64,000 bases of DNA from Gemmatimonadota bacterium (GTDB lineage Bacteria > Gemmatimonadota > Gemmatimonadetes > Longimicrobiales > Gaopeijiaceae). The notes under the pieces were generated by a model, which worked only from the letters and a program-made list of their open reading frames with translations, searched no databases and had not been told where the DNA came from. Where the stretch lies: positions 1 through 64,000 of the forward strand of contig JAJEBW010000014.1 in the NCBI GenBank assembly GCA_022822325.1, written 5' to 3'. Shown one piece after another: positions 9,875-18,666 of this stretch; position 1 is the first letter of the stretch; the number at the start of each line of letters is the position of its first letter. The translations under genes and the position numbers were made by a program.

Positions 9875-10633
9875 CTACTCCACGAACAGCGCCCGGTTCC
9901 GGTCCCCCCGCGCACGCACCACCGCCTCTTCGCCGGGAGCTCCCGGACCGCGTCTCCGGTGGGAATCCCAACCCGCGCGATCGGGCTCGATCTTGGCGAG
10001 TCGAAGACCGCAGGTTGCGATCGTCGCCTCCAGTCGCGTCCTCAGGGCCTCTGCGGTGCGCGCCGCCGGGCGGACGACGCCTTCCGCCTCCAGAGTGCGC
10101 TGCGGATCGTCATCCGGCAAGAGCCAGGCCAGGGTGGAGGGAAGGATGGCCAACGCGGCCGCGCGCACCCGCTCCCGCCCTTCCCCGCCGGAAGCGGCCA
10201 GGCGCGCGAACCAGGCTTCTCCGAACTGACGGTGGTAGTCCTCCTCCGCGAGCATCTTGGGCACCCGCGACCGGGCGAGCGCAAAGTTCCCCGCGGCGAA
10301 GCTCTCGAGCGCGACCGCGAGCGCCCCGTCCACCACCACCGTCGCGGCCACGAACTCGGCCCAGTCGGCAAAGGGATGGTCCAGGGCGGGAACGGAACAG
10401 TATTCGGCGGCGGCGCGCCGGTGCTCGGCCTCCCGGGGATCGGCTCCCAGCTTGCGCAGCATCGCGTAGAGGAGGCGGGCGTGGCCCCATTCATCCTGCG
10501 CCATCGACGAAGCGGCGATTCCGGTCTCGATCGAGGGGCTGCCCAGGATCCAGTCGCTGTAGCGAATCCCCAGGATGCGCTTGGTGTCGGCCAACGCCAG
10601 GATGTGGCGGACGATCGGTTGCGGCGCGCTCAC
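9875..10633 (-). CDS. paaC: Phenylacetyl-CoA epoxidase structural subunit PaaC
   Basis: 252-residue ferritin-like subunit that pairs with PaaA in phenylacetyl-CoA 1,2-epoxidase. Characteristic segments are LGIRYSDWILGSPSIETGIA and AQDEWGHARLLYAMLRKLG near the N-terminus, then ALESFAAGNFALARSRVPKM and EEDYHRQFGEAW. Length agrees with E. coli PaaC (about 248). The GTG start at 10633 overlaps the paaB stop as GTGA. The Arg-rich last 25 residues look less conserved. The assembly role follows from family knowledge. Confidence 0.9.
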   Translation of the reverse strand: MSAPQPIVRHILALADTKRILGIRYSDWILGSPSIETGIAASSMAQDEWGHARLLYAMLRKLGADPREAEHRRAAAEYCSVPALDHPFADWAEFVAATVVVDGALAVALESFAAGNFALARSRVPKMLAEEDYHRQFGEAWFARLAASGGEGRERVRAAALAILPSTLAWLLPDDDPQRTLEAEGVVRPAARTAEALRTRLEATIATCGLRLAKIEPDRAGWDSHRRRGPGAPGEEAVVRARGDRNRALFVE

Positions 10634-10923
10634 GGCCGGTCTCCCCCTCCGTCCCCACCCTTCCCCCAGATTCCATCGGCGCGGTTCACCGGAATGACCG
10701 CGGATCTTGGAACCACGCACATCTCGAACCAGTTCTCCTCGTCGTAGGTCTTCCAGGCGTAGACCCGCGCGAGTTCGTCGCCCGGCGCGTCGATGCAGCC
10801 GATATGGCGCAGCGGCTCCCCCCGTCTCTTGCGCGCGAAGACCTCGTAGATGCCCTCGGAAAGTGCGCTGCGGGCGCCTTCTCCCGCATGGGCTGACCGG
10901 GAATCCGCTCGAATGGCCCCCAT
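10630..10923 (-). CDS. paaB: Phenylacetyl-CoA epoxidase subunit PaaB
   Basis: 97-residue small subunit. The conserved body reads YEVFARKRRGEPLRHIGCID, then AYAWKTYDEENWFEMCVVPR-like residues, typical of PaaB, which bridges PaaAC heterodimers. The first 24 residues are less conserved. It is translationally coupled to paaC (GTGA). About 137 bp without a gene separate it from the upstream DUF59 gene, so the cluster is not as tight here as elsewhere. Confidence 0.9.
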   Translation of the reverse strand: MGAIRADSRSAHAGEGARSALSEGIYEVFARKRRGEPLRHIGCIDAPGDELARVYAWKTYDEENWFEMCVVPRSAVIPVNRADGIWGKGGDGGGDRP

Positions 10924-11060
10924 TTGTCAAGCCACCCGCCCGCGCAACCCGGCGGGGCCGCACTCTGCGGATTCAGCCTCGGCGACCCCCGAAAAAGGAG
11001 GGCTCGAACCCCTCGCGTGGAGCTCTCTCGCCGCCGGACCCGCCGCGCTTCCCCGCCCGC

Positions 11061-11477
11061 TCATGCCGTCGCCACTCCGAACCGCCGCAGCTTCCGCCGC
11101 CCTTCCGCGGTGATGCGAGCGGTGGTCCAGGGCGGATCCCAGACCTCGTTGATCTCGACTGCGCGCACCCACGGTTCCCGCTCCAGTCGGTCGCGCACGT
11201 CTTCCTTGATGAAATCCATGCAGGGACAGGCGGTGGCGGTGAAGGTGAGGTCGACGCGGGCCGTGCCGTCGACGAAGCCGAGGTCGTAGACGAGTCCCAG
11301 CTCGATCAGCGAGATGGGGAGCTCCGGATCGAGAACCTCGTTCAGGAGGGTGCGAAGGGTGGCCGCGCCATCGGGGGGGGTGGCGGGGAGGGGGGGCGAC
11401 CAGCGGTCGCGGCCGCCGGAGGCGTGGGGCATGATCAGGGGACGGTCGGCCAGGAGGGCGCTCAGGGACCGGCGCAT
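11061..11477 (-). CDS. paaD: PaaD N-terminal part: DUF59/MIP18 domain protein
   Basis: 138-residue DUF59 protein. The core NEVLDPELPISLIELGLVYD, TFTATACPCMDFI and VWDPPWTTARITAEGRRKL is what PaaD shows before its zinc ribbon; the end RRKLRRFGVATA is where a fused PaaD would continue into CPxC. The Cys of the CPCM-type motif is retained. Role by family: maturation of the metal or Fe-S centres of the epoxidase and its reductase. The ATG at 11477 has a G-rich upstream sequence; a start inside paaA is possible. The separate ribbon gene at 9625-9870 would complete it. Confidence 0.8.
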   Translation of the reverse strand: MRRSLSALLADRPLIMPHASGGRDRWSPPLPATPPDGAATLRTLLNEVLDPELPISLIELGLVYDLGFVDGTARVDLTFTATACPCMDFIKEDVRDRLEREPWVRAVEINEVWDPPWTTARITAEGRRKLRRFGVATA

Positions 11478-11539
11478 GGGGACGATTCCCCCGTCCGGGT
11501 CGGCGTCGGGGCGCAAACCGGATTCCGGGCCCAGGACGG

Positions 11540-12541
11540 TCAGCCCAGCCACGACGACACCGTTGCCCGCGACCGGCGGATCGATTCCACATAGATCTCG
11601 TTCATCGGCCCCCTGCCCTTCCAGCGCTCGAAGACGGCGCCCCAGCCGATCTCGCCATCCTCGAAGAGCCAGCGCTTGGCCTCGGGGTCGTACTCGCAGG
11701 GGAAGGGGTAGTCCAGCAGATATTCGTCGGAGTCGGCGTCGTAGTGGGCGGGCACCGAAAGTCCCAGACTCTCGCAGAGCGGCACCGTGGAGGACATCCA
11801 TACCTGGCGCAGCTCGTCGTTGGTGAGCCCCTTGAGGCGGTAGTCGAGCTGGCCGCTGTGACGCTTCAGATCGTCGGGAAGTCCGAACCACTCGATCGTC
11901 ATCGGGAACATCCAGTCCACGCAGCGCTGCAGAAGCTCGGTGGCCTCGCCGCCCGCCCTCGCCAGCCGCCGCATCCAGACCTCGCCGTGGCGGAGGTGAA
12001 AGGTCTCCTCCATGTCGATCTTGACGAGCGCGCGCTTGAGCGGTCCGTAGGAGGTGTTGCGGTGAACGTCGCCCAGAAGAGTGATTCCGGCGCGGTCGAA
12101 GAAACCGTTGGCGACAACCAGCTCGGCCCAGTTGTCGAGTGGCTGGTCGAAGCCGTAGGGGTGCTTGAACTCGTGCGGTTCCCGGCCGTAGACGAGCCGT
12201 TCCTTCGAAACCCCCATGTCCTCGAGAAGCCGGTAGGCGATGTTGGCGTGGGCCAGTTCGTCCTGGATGATGGCGTGGGCGCTGACCTGGGTGTTGGTCG
12301 AGGGAGCGTGGCGCGCGGCCATCCAGTAGGCGGGGGCGCTCATGAGCTCGGTATCGGCCTGCACCGTCAACTGAACGATGATCGCCTTGCGATAGCCGGG
12401 GGTCATTTCATCGGGGGATTCGAGGATGTGCCCCTTGCGAATCCGCTCCTTCAGCTCCTCTTCGGCGCGCTGAGAGATGGCCGGATCGCCCGGGCCGCCG
12501 GTGGGAACCCTCGCCGTCCTTCCACTGTCTCCGGTCGTCAT
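11540..12541 (-). CDS. paaA: Phenylacetyl-CoA epoxidase catalytic subunit PaaA
   Basis: 333-residue di-iron carboxylate oxygenase subunit. Iron-ligand helices are visible: QADTELMSAPAYWMAARHAP, IQDELAHANIAYRLLEDMG (ExxH type, about residues 90-108) and DMEETFHLRHGEVWMRRLA (about 174-192). By family it forms the 1,2-epoxide of phenylacetyl-CoA with PaaB, PaaC and the reductase PaaE. No paaE, paaG, paaZ or paaK is in the window, so electron donor and downstream ring-opening must be encoded elsewhere if the pathway is complete. Related di-iron subunits with other substrates exist, so the exact reaction is inference. Confidence 0.92.
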   Translation of the reverse strand: MTTGDSGRTARVPTGGPGDPAISQRAEEELKERIRKGHILESPDEMTPGYRKAIIVQLTVQADTELMSAPAYWMAARHAPSTNTQVSAHAIIQDELAHANIAYRLLEDMGVSKERLVYGREPHEFKHPYGFDQPLDNWAELVVANGFFDRAGITLLGDVHRNTSYGPLKRALVKIDMEETFHLRHGEVWMRRLARAGGEATELLQRCVDWMFPMTIEWFGLPDDLKRHSGQLDYRLKGLTNDELRQVWMSSTVPLCESLGLSVPAHYDADSDEYLLDYPFPCEYDPEAKRWLFEDGEIGWGAVFERWKGRGPMNEIYVESIRRSRATVSSWLG

Positions 12542-12618
12542 GGTTTCATCCCCGATCCTTTGCGTTCCCGTCCGCCTCCCGCTTCGTCAAATCTCCGGCT
12601 CCGCCGTCCTCGCCGACG

Positions 12619-12918
12619 TCAAATCCCCAGCGAAGACCGAATCAGCGGACTGATCCGCTCCGGCGTCCAGGGCGGGTCGAAGGTAAGCTCGACCGTCGCG
12701 TCCTCCACCCCCTCCACCCCCCGCACCGCCGCCTTCGCCTCGTCGAGGATCTGTCCGGCGGCCGGACACATGGGCGTGGTGAGCGAGATCGTCACCTGGA
12801 CGGCCGCATCCTCCACCTTCACGTCATATACCAGTCCCAGCACCACGAGGTCCAGATTCAGCTCCGGATCCTTCACGGTCCTGAGCGCCTTCCGCACGGC
12901 TTTCTCGGTCAGGGCCAC
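12619..12918 (-). CDS. MIP18/DUF59 family metal-sulfur cluster assembly protein
   Basis: 99-residue DUF59 protein. It shows VKDPELNLDLVVLGLVYDVK, TTPMCPAAGQILDEAK with the conserved Cys of the TxxxCP motif, and FDPPWTPERISPLIR at the end. Paralogues act in Fe-S cluster assembly (SufT, MIP18) or as PaaD. Located 77 bp upstream of paaA on the same strand, so this cluster holds two DUF59 proteins. It is divergent from pfkA across a 265-bp gap (12919-13183) with no gene and no clear promoter motif. Confidence 0.85.
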   Translation of the reverse strand: MALTEKAVRKALRTVKDPELNLDLVVLGLVYDVKVEDAAVQVTISLTTPMCPAAGQILDEAKAAVRGVEGVEDATVELTFDPPWTPERISPLIRSSLGI

Positions 12919-13183
12919 GATGCGAAACTCCTGTCGGCCAACGCTGCGGCGAGTCTTCGGTGCGCCCTCGGGGGTCGTTCACCAACCGCCGGGACGAAAA
13001 CGGACACGCAATCTAGCGAACTCGTCCCCGGTCGCGCCCGCCCGCCCCCGCCGACCGACCGGCGCACCTCTCCGCGTCGGCGTCCCACGCCTGCGCCGAA
13101 GCAGCGGCAAACCCTTCGCCCCCTTGCGCCCACCCCCATCCCCGGGAAGACTTGCCATATCCCCGAAACTACCTGGAACCACC

Positions 13184-14281
13184 ATGAAGATTGCCATCAA
13201 CACCGGCGGCGGCGACGCTCCGGGCCTCAATGCGGTGATCCGTTCGGCCGTGCTGGCGGCGCTCGAACGCGGCTGGGAGGTGATCGGCATCCGGCGCGGC
13301 TACGAAGGGCTCTTTCGGCCCGGCGGAATCGTATCGCTCGACGCCCGTTCGGTGCGGGGGATCACCCACATGGGCGGCACGATTCTGGGAACGACCAACC
13401 GGGGCAACCCCTTCCGTCATGCGGTGGAAGGGCCCGCCGGCGAAGTGCGGATGGTGGATCGCTCGGACCGGGTGATCGAGCGGATCCGGGAGCTGGGGAT
13501 CGACTGCCTGATCGCGGTTGGGGGCGATGGATCGTTGCGGATCGCGAGCGAGCTGGCCGAGAAGGGACTGCGGGTGATCGGCGTGCCCAAGACGATCGAC
13601 AACGACCTGGCGGCGACCGAGGTGACCTTCGGATTCCACACGGCCGTGCAGACGGCGACCGAGGCGATCGGGAAGCTGCACTCCACCGCCGAGGCCCACC
13701 AACGGATCATGGTGGTCGAGTTGATGGGACGCCACGCGGGCTGGATTGCGCTCTATGCGGGCTTCGCCTCCACCGCCGATGTGATTCTGATTCCGGAGGT
13801 GCCCTACGACCTGGCGCGGGTGGTTGAGAAAATCGAGGCGCGCTGGCGGCAGGGATTCGAGTTCGCGATCGTGGTCGTGGCGGAGGGCGCGGTGCCCAGC
13901 GGTGGCGAGGCGTCGTACCTGGATGGAGGGCCGGCCGGGAAGAAGCGGCGGCTTGGCGGCGTGGGGACGCGGATTGCGCGGCGGCTGGAGGAGCTGACCG
14001 GGCACGAAACGCGCAGTCTGGTGCTCGGACACCTCCAGCGGGGGGGCGCTCCGATCGCCTTCGACCGGATCCTGGCGCAACGGTTCGGGGTAGCCGCGGT
14101 GGAGATGGTCGCGCAGGGCAGCGGCGGCTGCATGGTTGCGCTCGAAGCGACGCGGGTGAGCGAGGTGCCGCTGGCCGATGCCGTCCGGCATACGAAGATG
14201 GTGCCGGTGGACCACGACCTGATCCGGCGGGCGCGCGCCATGGGGATTTCCTTTGGAGACCGGCGAGGAGGGGGACGATGA
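13184..14281 (+). CDS. 6-phosphofructokinase
   Basis: 365-residue PfkA-family enzyme phosphorylating fructose 6-phosphate. It begins MKIAINTGGGDAPGLNAVIR; the phosphoryl-donor loop is GGDGS (about residues 114-118), and the catalytic loop is PKTIDNDLAAT (about 134-144). MGRHAGWIALYAG and LVLGHLQRGG follow. Gly in GGDGS indicates ATP use, whereas Lys in PKTIDND is usual in PPi-dependent or mixed clades, so the donor is not settled. ATG 13184 is fixed by homology; the reading frame stays open upstream but that part is non-coding. Its stop overlaps the next gene (ATGA). Confidence 0.95.
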   Translation: MKIAINTGGGDAPGLNAVIRSAVLAALERGWEVIGIRRGYEGLFRPGGIVSLDARSVRGITHMGGTILGTTNRGNPFRHAVEGPAGEVRMVDRSDRVIERIRELGIDCLIAVGGDGSLRIASELAEKGLRVIGVPKTIDNDLAATEVTFGFHTAVQTATEAIGKLHSTAEAHQRIMVVELMGRHAGWIALYAGFASTADVILIPEVPYDLARVVEKIEARWRQGFEFAIVVVAEGAVPSGGEASYLDGGPAGKKRRLGGVGTRIARRLEELTGHETRSLVLGHLQRGGAPIAFDRILAQRFGVAAVEMVAQGSGGCMVALEATRVSEVPLADAVRHTKMVPVDHDLIRRARAMGISFGDRRGGGR

Positions 14282-15186
14282 GTGGAGGCACGGTGAGCGC
14301 GGCAGCGGCGAATGGTTTGGCGGGGGACGGTGGGGCGGTGGACGGGGAGGCAGTGGACGGGGTGGGGAGGACCCGCGCGGTGGCCCGGCGAGGAGCGATG
14401 CGTTCGGCCAGGGCGGCCGTATGGGGGTGGCTGTGGGGTGGGGGAGGGGTGCTGGTTGCGGCTCTGGGACTGGCGCTGGTTGCGGCTCTTCCGCTCGGCG
14501 CGCAGGAGAGCGACAGCACCGTGACGGTCGAGGGCGAGGTGCTCGATGGGACCAGCCGGATCCCGGTCGCGGTGGCGATCGTGGCGCTGCCGGCGCTCGG
14601 GCGCAGCGCGGTAACCGACGAGCTCGGCTACTTCCGCATGACCGAGGTTCCACCGGGCCTCTACGAGGTGCGCGTGATGCGCCCGGGCTACCAGGATCTG
14701 GGGGGCGTGGTCCCGCTCAATGGCCTGGAGGTGCTGGCCTTCCACCTGACTCCCGGGCCGATCGCGCTCGACGGAATCGAGGTGAGGGTGCTGGGCCGCG
14801 AAGACCTGGACCAGCGCGCGATGGGGATTTCGCAGCGCTCGATCATCGGGCCACTTGAGATGGAGGAGATGCGCAAGCGCTACTTCAGCCTGGACCAGGT
14901 TCTGTCAAGCCGCTATCTGCCGCGGGCGCGCTTTCGCATCGGGCGGGAGCCGGGCGATCCGGGGTGTCTCACCGTCAGCCACCTCTCGCTCCGGGGACGC
15001 TCCTGCGCGGCCGTGGTCGTGGACGGGATGCTGATGAACCCTGGCGCCTCGGACTGGGTTTACCGGATGAGCACCAACGACATCTTCTCGGTGCGCTTTC
15101 TGTATGGTGCGGGCGCTGCGCTCAGGTACGGCCACCGCGGTGGGGACGGGGTTTTGGTGATCGAGACGCGGGCGGGGCGGCGATGA
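14278..15186 (+). CDS. Carboxypeptidase-regulatory-like / TonB plug-domain protein without a barrel
   Basis: 302-residue exported protein. A Gly/Ala-rich lead and a hydrophobic segment end at LPLGAQES (about residue 78), then comes a carboxypeptidase-regulatory-like domain (VEGEVLDGTSRIPVAVAIVA, then GYFRMTEVPPGLYEVRVMRP). The C-terminal part resembles a TonB receptor plug (CAAVVVDGMLMNP, GAALRYGHRGGDGVLVIET). Normal SusC/TonB receptors continue with a large beta-barrel; this one stops. The real start may be an internal ATG at 14398. It overlaps pfk upstream and a lipoprotein gene downstream, both by ATGA. Confidence 0.8.
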   Translation: MSGGTVSAAAANGLAGDGGAVDGEAVDGVGRTRAVARRGAMRSARAAVWGWLWGGGGVLVAALGLALVAALPLGAQESDSTVTVEGEVLDGTSRIPVAVAIVALPALGRSAVTDELGYFRMTEVPPGLYEVRVMRPGYQDLGGVVPLNGLEVLAFHLTPGPIALDGIEVRVLGREDLDQRAMGISQRSIIGPLEMEEMRKRYFSLDQVLSSRYLPRARFRIGREPGDPGCLTVSHLSLRGRSCAAVVVDGMLMNPGASDWVYRMSTNDIFSVRFLYGAGAALRYGHRGGDGVLVIETRAGRR

Positions 15187-15782
15187 GGGGGGAGTCCCGT
15201 CGGCACTCCGTTCGATGCACCCTTGCCCTGGCCTGCGTCCTTGCGGTCGCGTGTGCCGACGGAGGAACCTCTCCTCGCGAATTGCGGACGGGCGACATGG
15301 ACCCGAGAGCTCCAGAGGGTTGGCCGCTCGCCATTGGCGAACCCGACTTCACAGCGGGCCTTCTGCCACCGGGACACCGCACGAGCGCTGCGTTCGGTTG
15401 GGAAGTTTGGGAGGGGAACTGCTGCATCAACTGGATTGACGGTGTTCCGTACACCGCGAAATGGCGGAAAGGAGAGAAGGACGGACGACCGTGGTACTTC
15501 TACGAAGGCCACGTTCCGGCGAAACCGTTCGAAAACCCTGACCTGGAACCAGTATCGGATGTGGATGTCTGGTCGTCCCACAGCGACGAAGAGCTGTCTG
15601 TCGACCTCCGCGACCTCATCCGACGGAACTGCGAGAAGCAGTGGCCGCCGAATGCGAATGGGCAGCCGAATGCTCGCTGCCGTCCGGTAGAAGGACTCGG
15701 AGAAATAGCCGAGGCGTTGGCCGGGCCCGCCCGATTTTCCCCTACCAAACCGCCCGCGACCGGCGCCAGTCGTCGGCGTTGA
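15183..15782 (+). CDS. Hypothetical lipoprotein
   Basis: 199-residue protein with a type II signal peptide (CTLALACVLAVACADGG; lipobox LAVAC). The body is rich in Trp, Pro and charged residues (GWEVWEGNCCINWIDG) and has paired cysteines, consistent with a folded periplasmic or surface domain. The start ATG overlaps the stop of the plug-domain gene. The last 41 bp overlap the 3' end of the convergent PIG-L gene. No family recognised. Confidence 0.7.
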   Translation: MRGESRRHSVRCTLALACVLAVACADGGTSPRELRTGDMDPRAPEGWPLAIGEPDFTAGLLPPGHRTSAAFGWEVWEGNCCINWIDGVPYTAKWRKGEKDGRPWYFYEGHVPAKPFENPDLEPVSDVDVWSSHSDEELSVDLRDLIRRNCEKQWPPNANGQPNARCRPVEGLGEIAEALAGPARFSPTKPPATGASRRR

Positions 15783-18507
15783 GCGACACGAGATTGGCGA
15801 AGAGACGATAGGCGCCCGGCACCAGCGCGGGAAGCTGCCGGAAGAACGCCAAGCCGGTGTAGATGTAGAGGCCGTCGCCCACCTCGGCAACCAGGAGCGC
15901 GCCCTCCTTCGGGTCCTCGCCCGGGTCGGCCATGGCGATGAGCGGAGTGTAGCGCTCGTCCCAGTCGCCCAGGAAGTAGAGACCGCGTTCCTGCACCCAG
16001 CCATCGAAGTCGGCCGGCACCAGCGCATTCGGGGTCGTGAAGATCGGTGCGCGGGGCGCCAGGAGCGCAACGTCGGCGTTCTCGTCGGTGACGCGGTCGT
16101 GGGGGCGGTTCATCGAGACGGGATAGGGGGCGAAGCCGCCGACCGGGAATTCATACTTGTTGTATTGCACGATGACGGTGCCGCCGCTTCGCGCGAAGTC
16201 GAGGATGGCGGCGTTGGCCAGGGCGAGATCGGGGCGCGTCTCGTAGGCGCGGATCCCGAGGACGACGACATCGAGGCCGGAGAAGTCGCCGCTGCGGACC
16301 CGTTCCTCGTCCAGATCCTCGACCGCGATTCCCAGTTGGCGGAGCGCGGTGGCGCCATCGTCGCCGGAGCCCATGAGGTAGCCGACGCGCAGATCGGGAT
16401 TGGCCGCGACGGGGAACACGGCCGTCTGGACGGCGGCGTCCCGCGCCATGAGCGTGCGGGGGATGTGCGGGTGATCGACGATGTCCCAGGTGGTGCGGTG
16501 CTCGTCCGAACCGGACCGGGCGACCGCGCGGATGCGGTGGCTGCCGTCCGCAACCGTTTCGCCTGCCTGCACCGCGAAGTTGATCGCAGCGCTGGCCTGG
16601 CCCGCCGCCAACTCGAAAGCCGCACTGTCGGGCGCGACCCGCCAGCCTGCCGGAGCCTCCAGCCGCACCCACCCGCTCCGCTCGCTCGCTGATGCGTTGG
16701 TCAGCGTGACGGCGACGGTGCGCGCGCCGCCCTGCCGCACGGGCCACGCCATCCAGGGCGGATCGACCTCCACATTGAGCGCGGGAACGACCAGCACCGA
16801 GCTGCGAAACTCGCCGGCGGCCTTCTCCACCCCGACGAAGCTGCCCTCGCGCTCGACCGCGAGCCGGGTGCCCCGTCCCTCCCCCGGCCCCCCCAGCGCG
16901 AGCTCGATCCGGGCCCGAATCGGCGAAGGCGTTGCCGGGAGCCCCCAGAGCGATTCGTCGTCCGGCCAGCGATGCAGCGCGCCGTCGCGCCCCTCGCGCA
17001 GATACCAGGCGGCGGAGGATTCGGCACTGTCCGGCGCCGCGACCCGCCAGCTCCACCGCCCCACCCGTCCCGCTCCCACCCTCCCGTCCGCGGCGATGGC
17101 GATCGCGGGTTCGCGAAAGAAGGGCGACCGGCCCGGCGGCGCGGTCGATTCCTCGGTGGGGGTCGCGGCCCAGCCGGGCGGCAGGAGCAGCTCGGGGCGG
17201 ACCGCGCTCACCGCGAAGCCGCCGCCATTCCACAGGGTGAGATCCACCACCGCCGACTCGCCCGGGACGATCAGATTGCGACCGACCCGCAGATCGGCGA
17301 CGACCGCGCCCGCCGCAAGAACCGCCTCCGAGAGGGTGGCCAGACGGCCCTCCAGGAGCTCCCGCGCGGGACCGGGCGGGGCCGCGTCCACGAGGTCGCC
17401 GAGGATGGACGCCGCCCGCAGAAGGGGGCCGACCGCGCCCTCCGGTTCCAGCGCCGAGAGACCGGCCCGCGCCTCGGCCACCGCGCTCCGGTAACTCTCC
17501 ACCCGGCGATCCAGGTTGCCCGGCCATCCCGCAGGCGCAAGTCCGTGAAGAGCTCCCGCCAGGGTGGTGTCCACGGCCGCGAAGAGGCCGTCGTCCTCCA
17601 TCCCCTCCCACCCCTCCACCGCCGCAAGATCCAGCCTCAGGCGGCTTGACCGCGGTCCGGGCGGCTGCCCCGCGCCCATGTCCTGGGAACGGTGGCGGCT
17701 GCGGCTCTCCATCGCCAGTTGAAAGTGCGACCGACCGATGAGAGGATCGAAGGCGCCGGTCTGGATGACGAGGCTGGCGTCGTTGGGACCGAAGCGGCTG
17801 AGACGGTACAGCTTGGTCGGCTGCCAGGGCTCGATTCCGCGGTCGGCGAGTTCGGGGAAGCGCGCCGGATCGCCCGCAGCGGCAAAGGCGTCGCCCGCCA
17901 TGACGCCCGCGAACTGGTGTTGCCCGTGCCCGTCGCGCGGGGCGCCGGAGAAGACCGAAACGATGACCTGCGGCCGGAAAGTGCGCACCACATGGACGAC
18001 ATCGCGGAGGATCTCGTCGCGCGGCCACATCGCGAACGCCTCGTCGAGCGTCTTGGAGTAGCCGTAGTCGAAGGCGCGGGTGAAGTACTGCCCGGCTCCG
18101 TCCACCGAGCGCGCCGAAAGGAGTTCACCGGTGCGGACCAGGCCCAGGCCCTCGTGCAGGCGGGGACCGATGAGATTCTGTCCGCCCTCGCCGCGGGTGA
18201 GCGACAGGTAGGCGACCTCGGCGCCCATTCCCCGGGCCAGGGTTGCAAGGAGCGCGGTGTCTTCGTCGTCGGGGTGGGCGGCGATCATGAGGACCCGCTT
18301 GACGCCGTCGAGTTGGCGGAGGCGCAGACCGGCGCCGGTGACGCCGCGGTCGTAGCGAGCGTCGTATTGCGGGGATTGACCGGGTTGCGCGCCAGCCGGG
18401 GTCGCCGCCGACAGAGCTGCCAGCGCGACCGCCCCGATCGCCGCCGCGGGGAAACGCCTTCCCATGACCGGCTTGACGACCGGCGCATTCACGATCGGCT
18501 TCTTCAT
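15742..18507 (-). CDS. PIG-L family deacetylase, large multidomain secreted form
   Basis: 921-residue exported protein. Signal peptide near the N-terminus (AAAIGAVALAALSAATPAGA). Then a PIG-L/LmbE zinc deacetylase domain with MIAAHPDDEDTALLATLARG (about residues 73-92) and a second His motif RDGHGQHQFAG (about 189-199). The middle contains NEW3-type beta-sandwich sequence (SGWVRLEAPAGWRVAPDS). The C-terminal 220 residues resemble a glutamine-amidotransferase-like fold (VVLGIRAYETRPDL, GGTVIVQYNKYEF). Known PIG-L enzymes remove N-acetyl groups from GlcNAc-type substrates. ATG 18507 has GGAG 8 bases upstream. Convergent overlap with the lipoprotein gene. Confidence 0.88.
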   Translation of the reverse strand: MKKPIVNAPVVKPVMGRRFPAAAIGAVALAALSAATPAGAQPGQSPQYDARYDRGVTGAGLRLRQLDGVKRVLMIAAHPDDEDTALLATLARGMGAEVAYLSLTRGEGGQNLIGPRLHEGLGLVRTGELLSARSVDGAGQYFTRAFDYGYSKTLDEAFAMWPRDEILRDVVHVVRTFRPQVIVSVFSGAPRDGHGQHQFAGVMAGDAFAAAGDPARFPELADRGIEPWQPTKLYRLSRFGPNDASLVIQTGAFDPLIGRSHFQLAMESRSRHRSQDMGAGQPPGPRSSRLRLDLAAVEGWEGMEDDGLFAAVDTTLAGALHGLAPAGWPGNLDRRVESYRSAVAEARAGLSALEPEGAVGPLLRAASILGDLVDAAPPGPARELLEGRLATLSEAVLAAGAVVADLRVGRNLIVPGESAVVDLTLWNGGGFAVSAVRPELLLPPGWAATPTEESTAPPGRSPFFREPAIAIAADGRVGAGRVGRWSWRVAAPDSAESSAAWYLREGRDGALHRWPDDESLWGLPATPSPIRARIELALGGPGEGRGTRLAVEREGSFVGVEKAAGEFRSSVLVVPALNVEVDPPWMAWPVRQGGARTVAVTLTNASASERSGWVRLEAPAGWRVAPDSAAFELAAGQASAAINFAVQAGETVADGSHRIRAVARSGSDEHRTTWDIVDHPHIPRTLMARDAAVQTAVFPVAANPDLRVGYLMGSGDDGATALRQLGIAVEDLDEERVRSGDFSGLDVVVLGIRAYETRPDLALANAAILDFARSGGTVIVQYNKYEFPVGGFAPYPVSMNRPHDRVTDENADVALLAPRAPIFTTPNALVPADFDGWVQERGLYFLGDWDERYTPLIAMADPGEDPKEGALLVAEVGDGLYIYTGLAFFRQLPALVPGAYRLFANLVSLNADDWRRSRAVW

Positions 18508-18666
18508 GACCGGCTCCAAATGACCAGCTTCATTGACCGGCTTCCTCCTCCCGGCGCGGACCGACCGCCACGGGACAGGCGTCCGACAGGGCGACGGCTG
18601 CAGTGGCCGCAATCTTGCCGCGGTTCGCTCCGGAAGGTAACCGTTACGGAAAGGAAGGTATCGCGC

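Noticed and set aside
10924-11060. Possible tRNA-like element (GGAGGGCTCGAACCCCTCG) between paaB and the DUF59 gene
   Set aside because: Only a T-arm-like hairpin can be drawn; no acceptor or anticodon stem fits.
11744-13183. Upstream extension of the phosphofructokinase frame
   Set aside because: The extension is antisense to paaA and the DUF59 gene; homology starts at MKIAINTGGGDAPGL.
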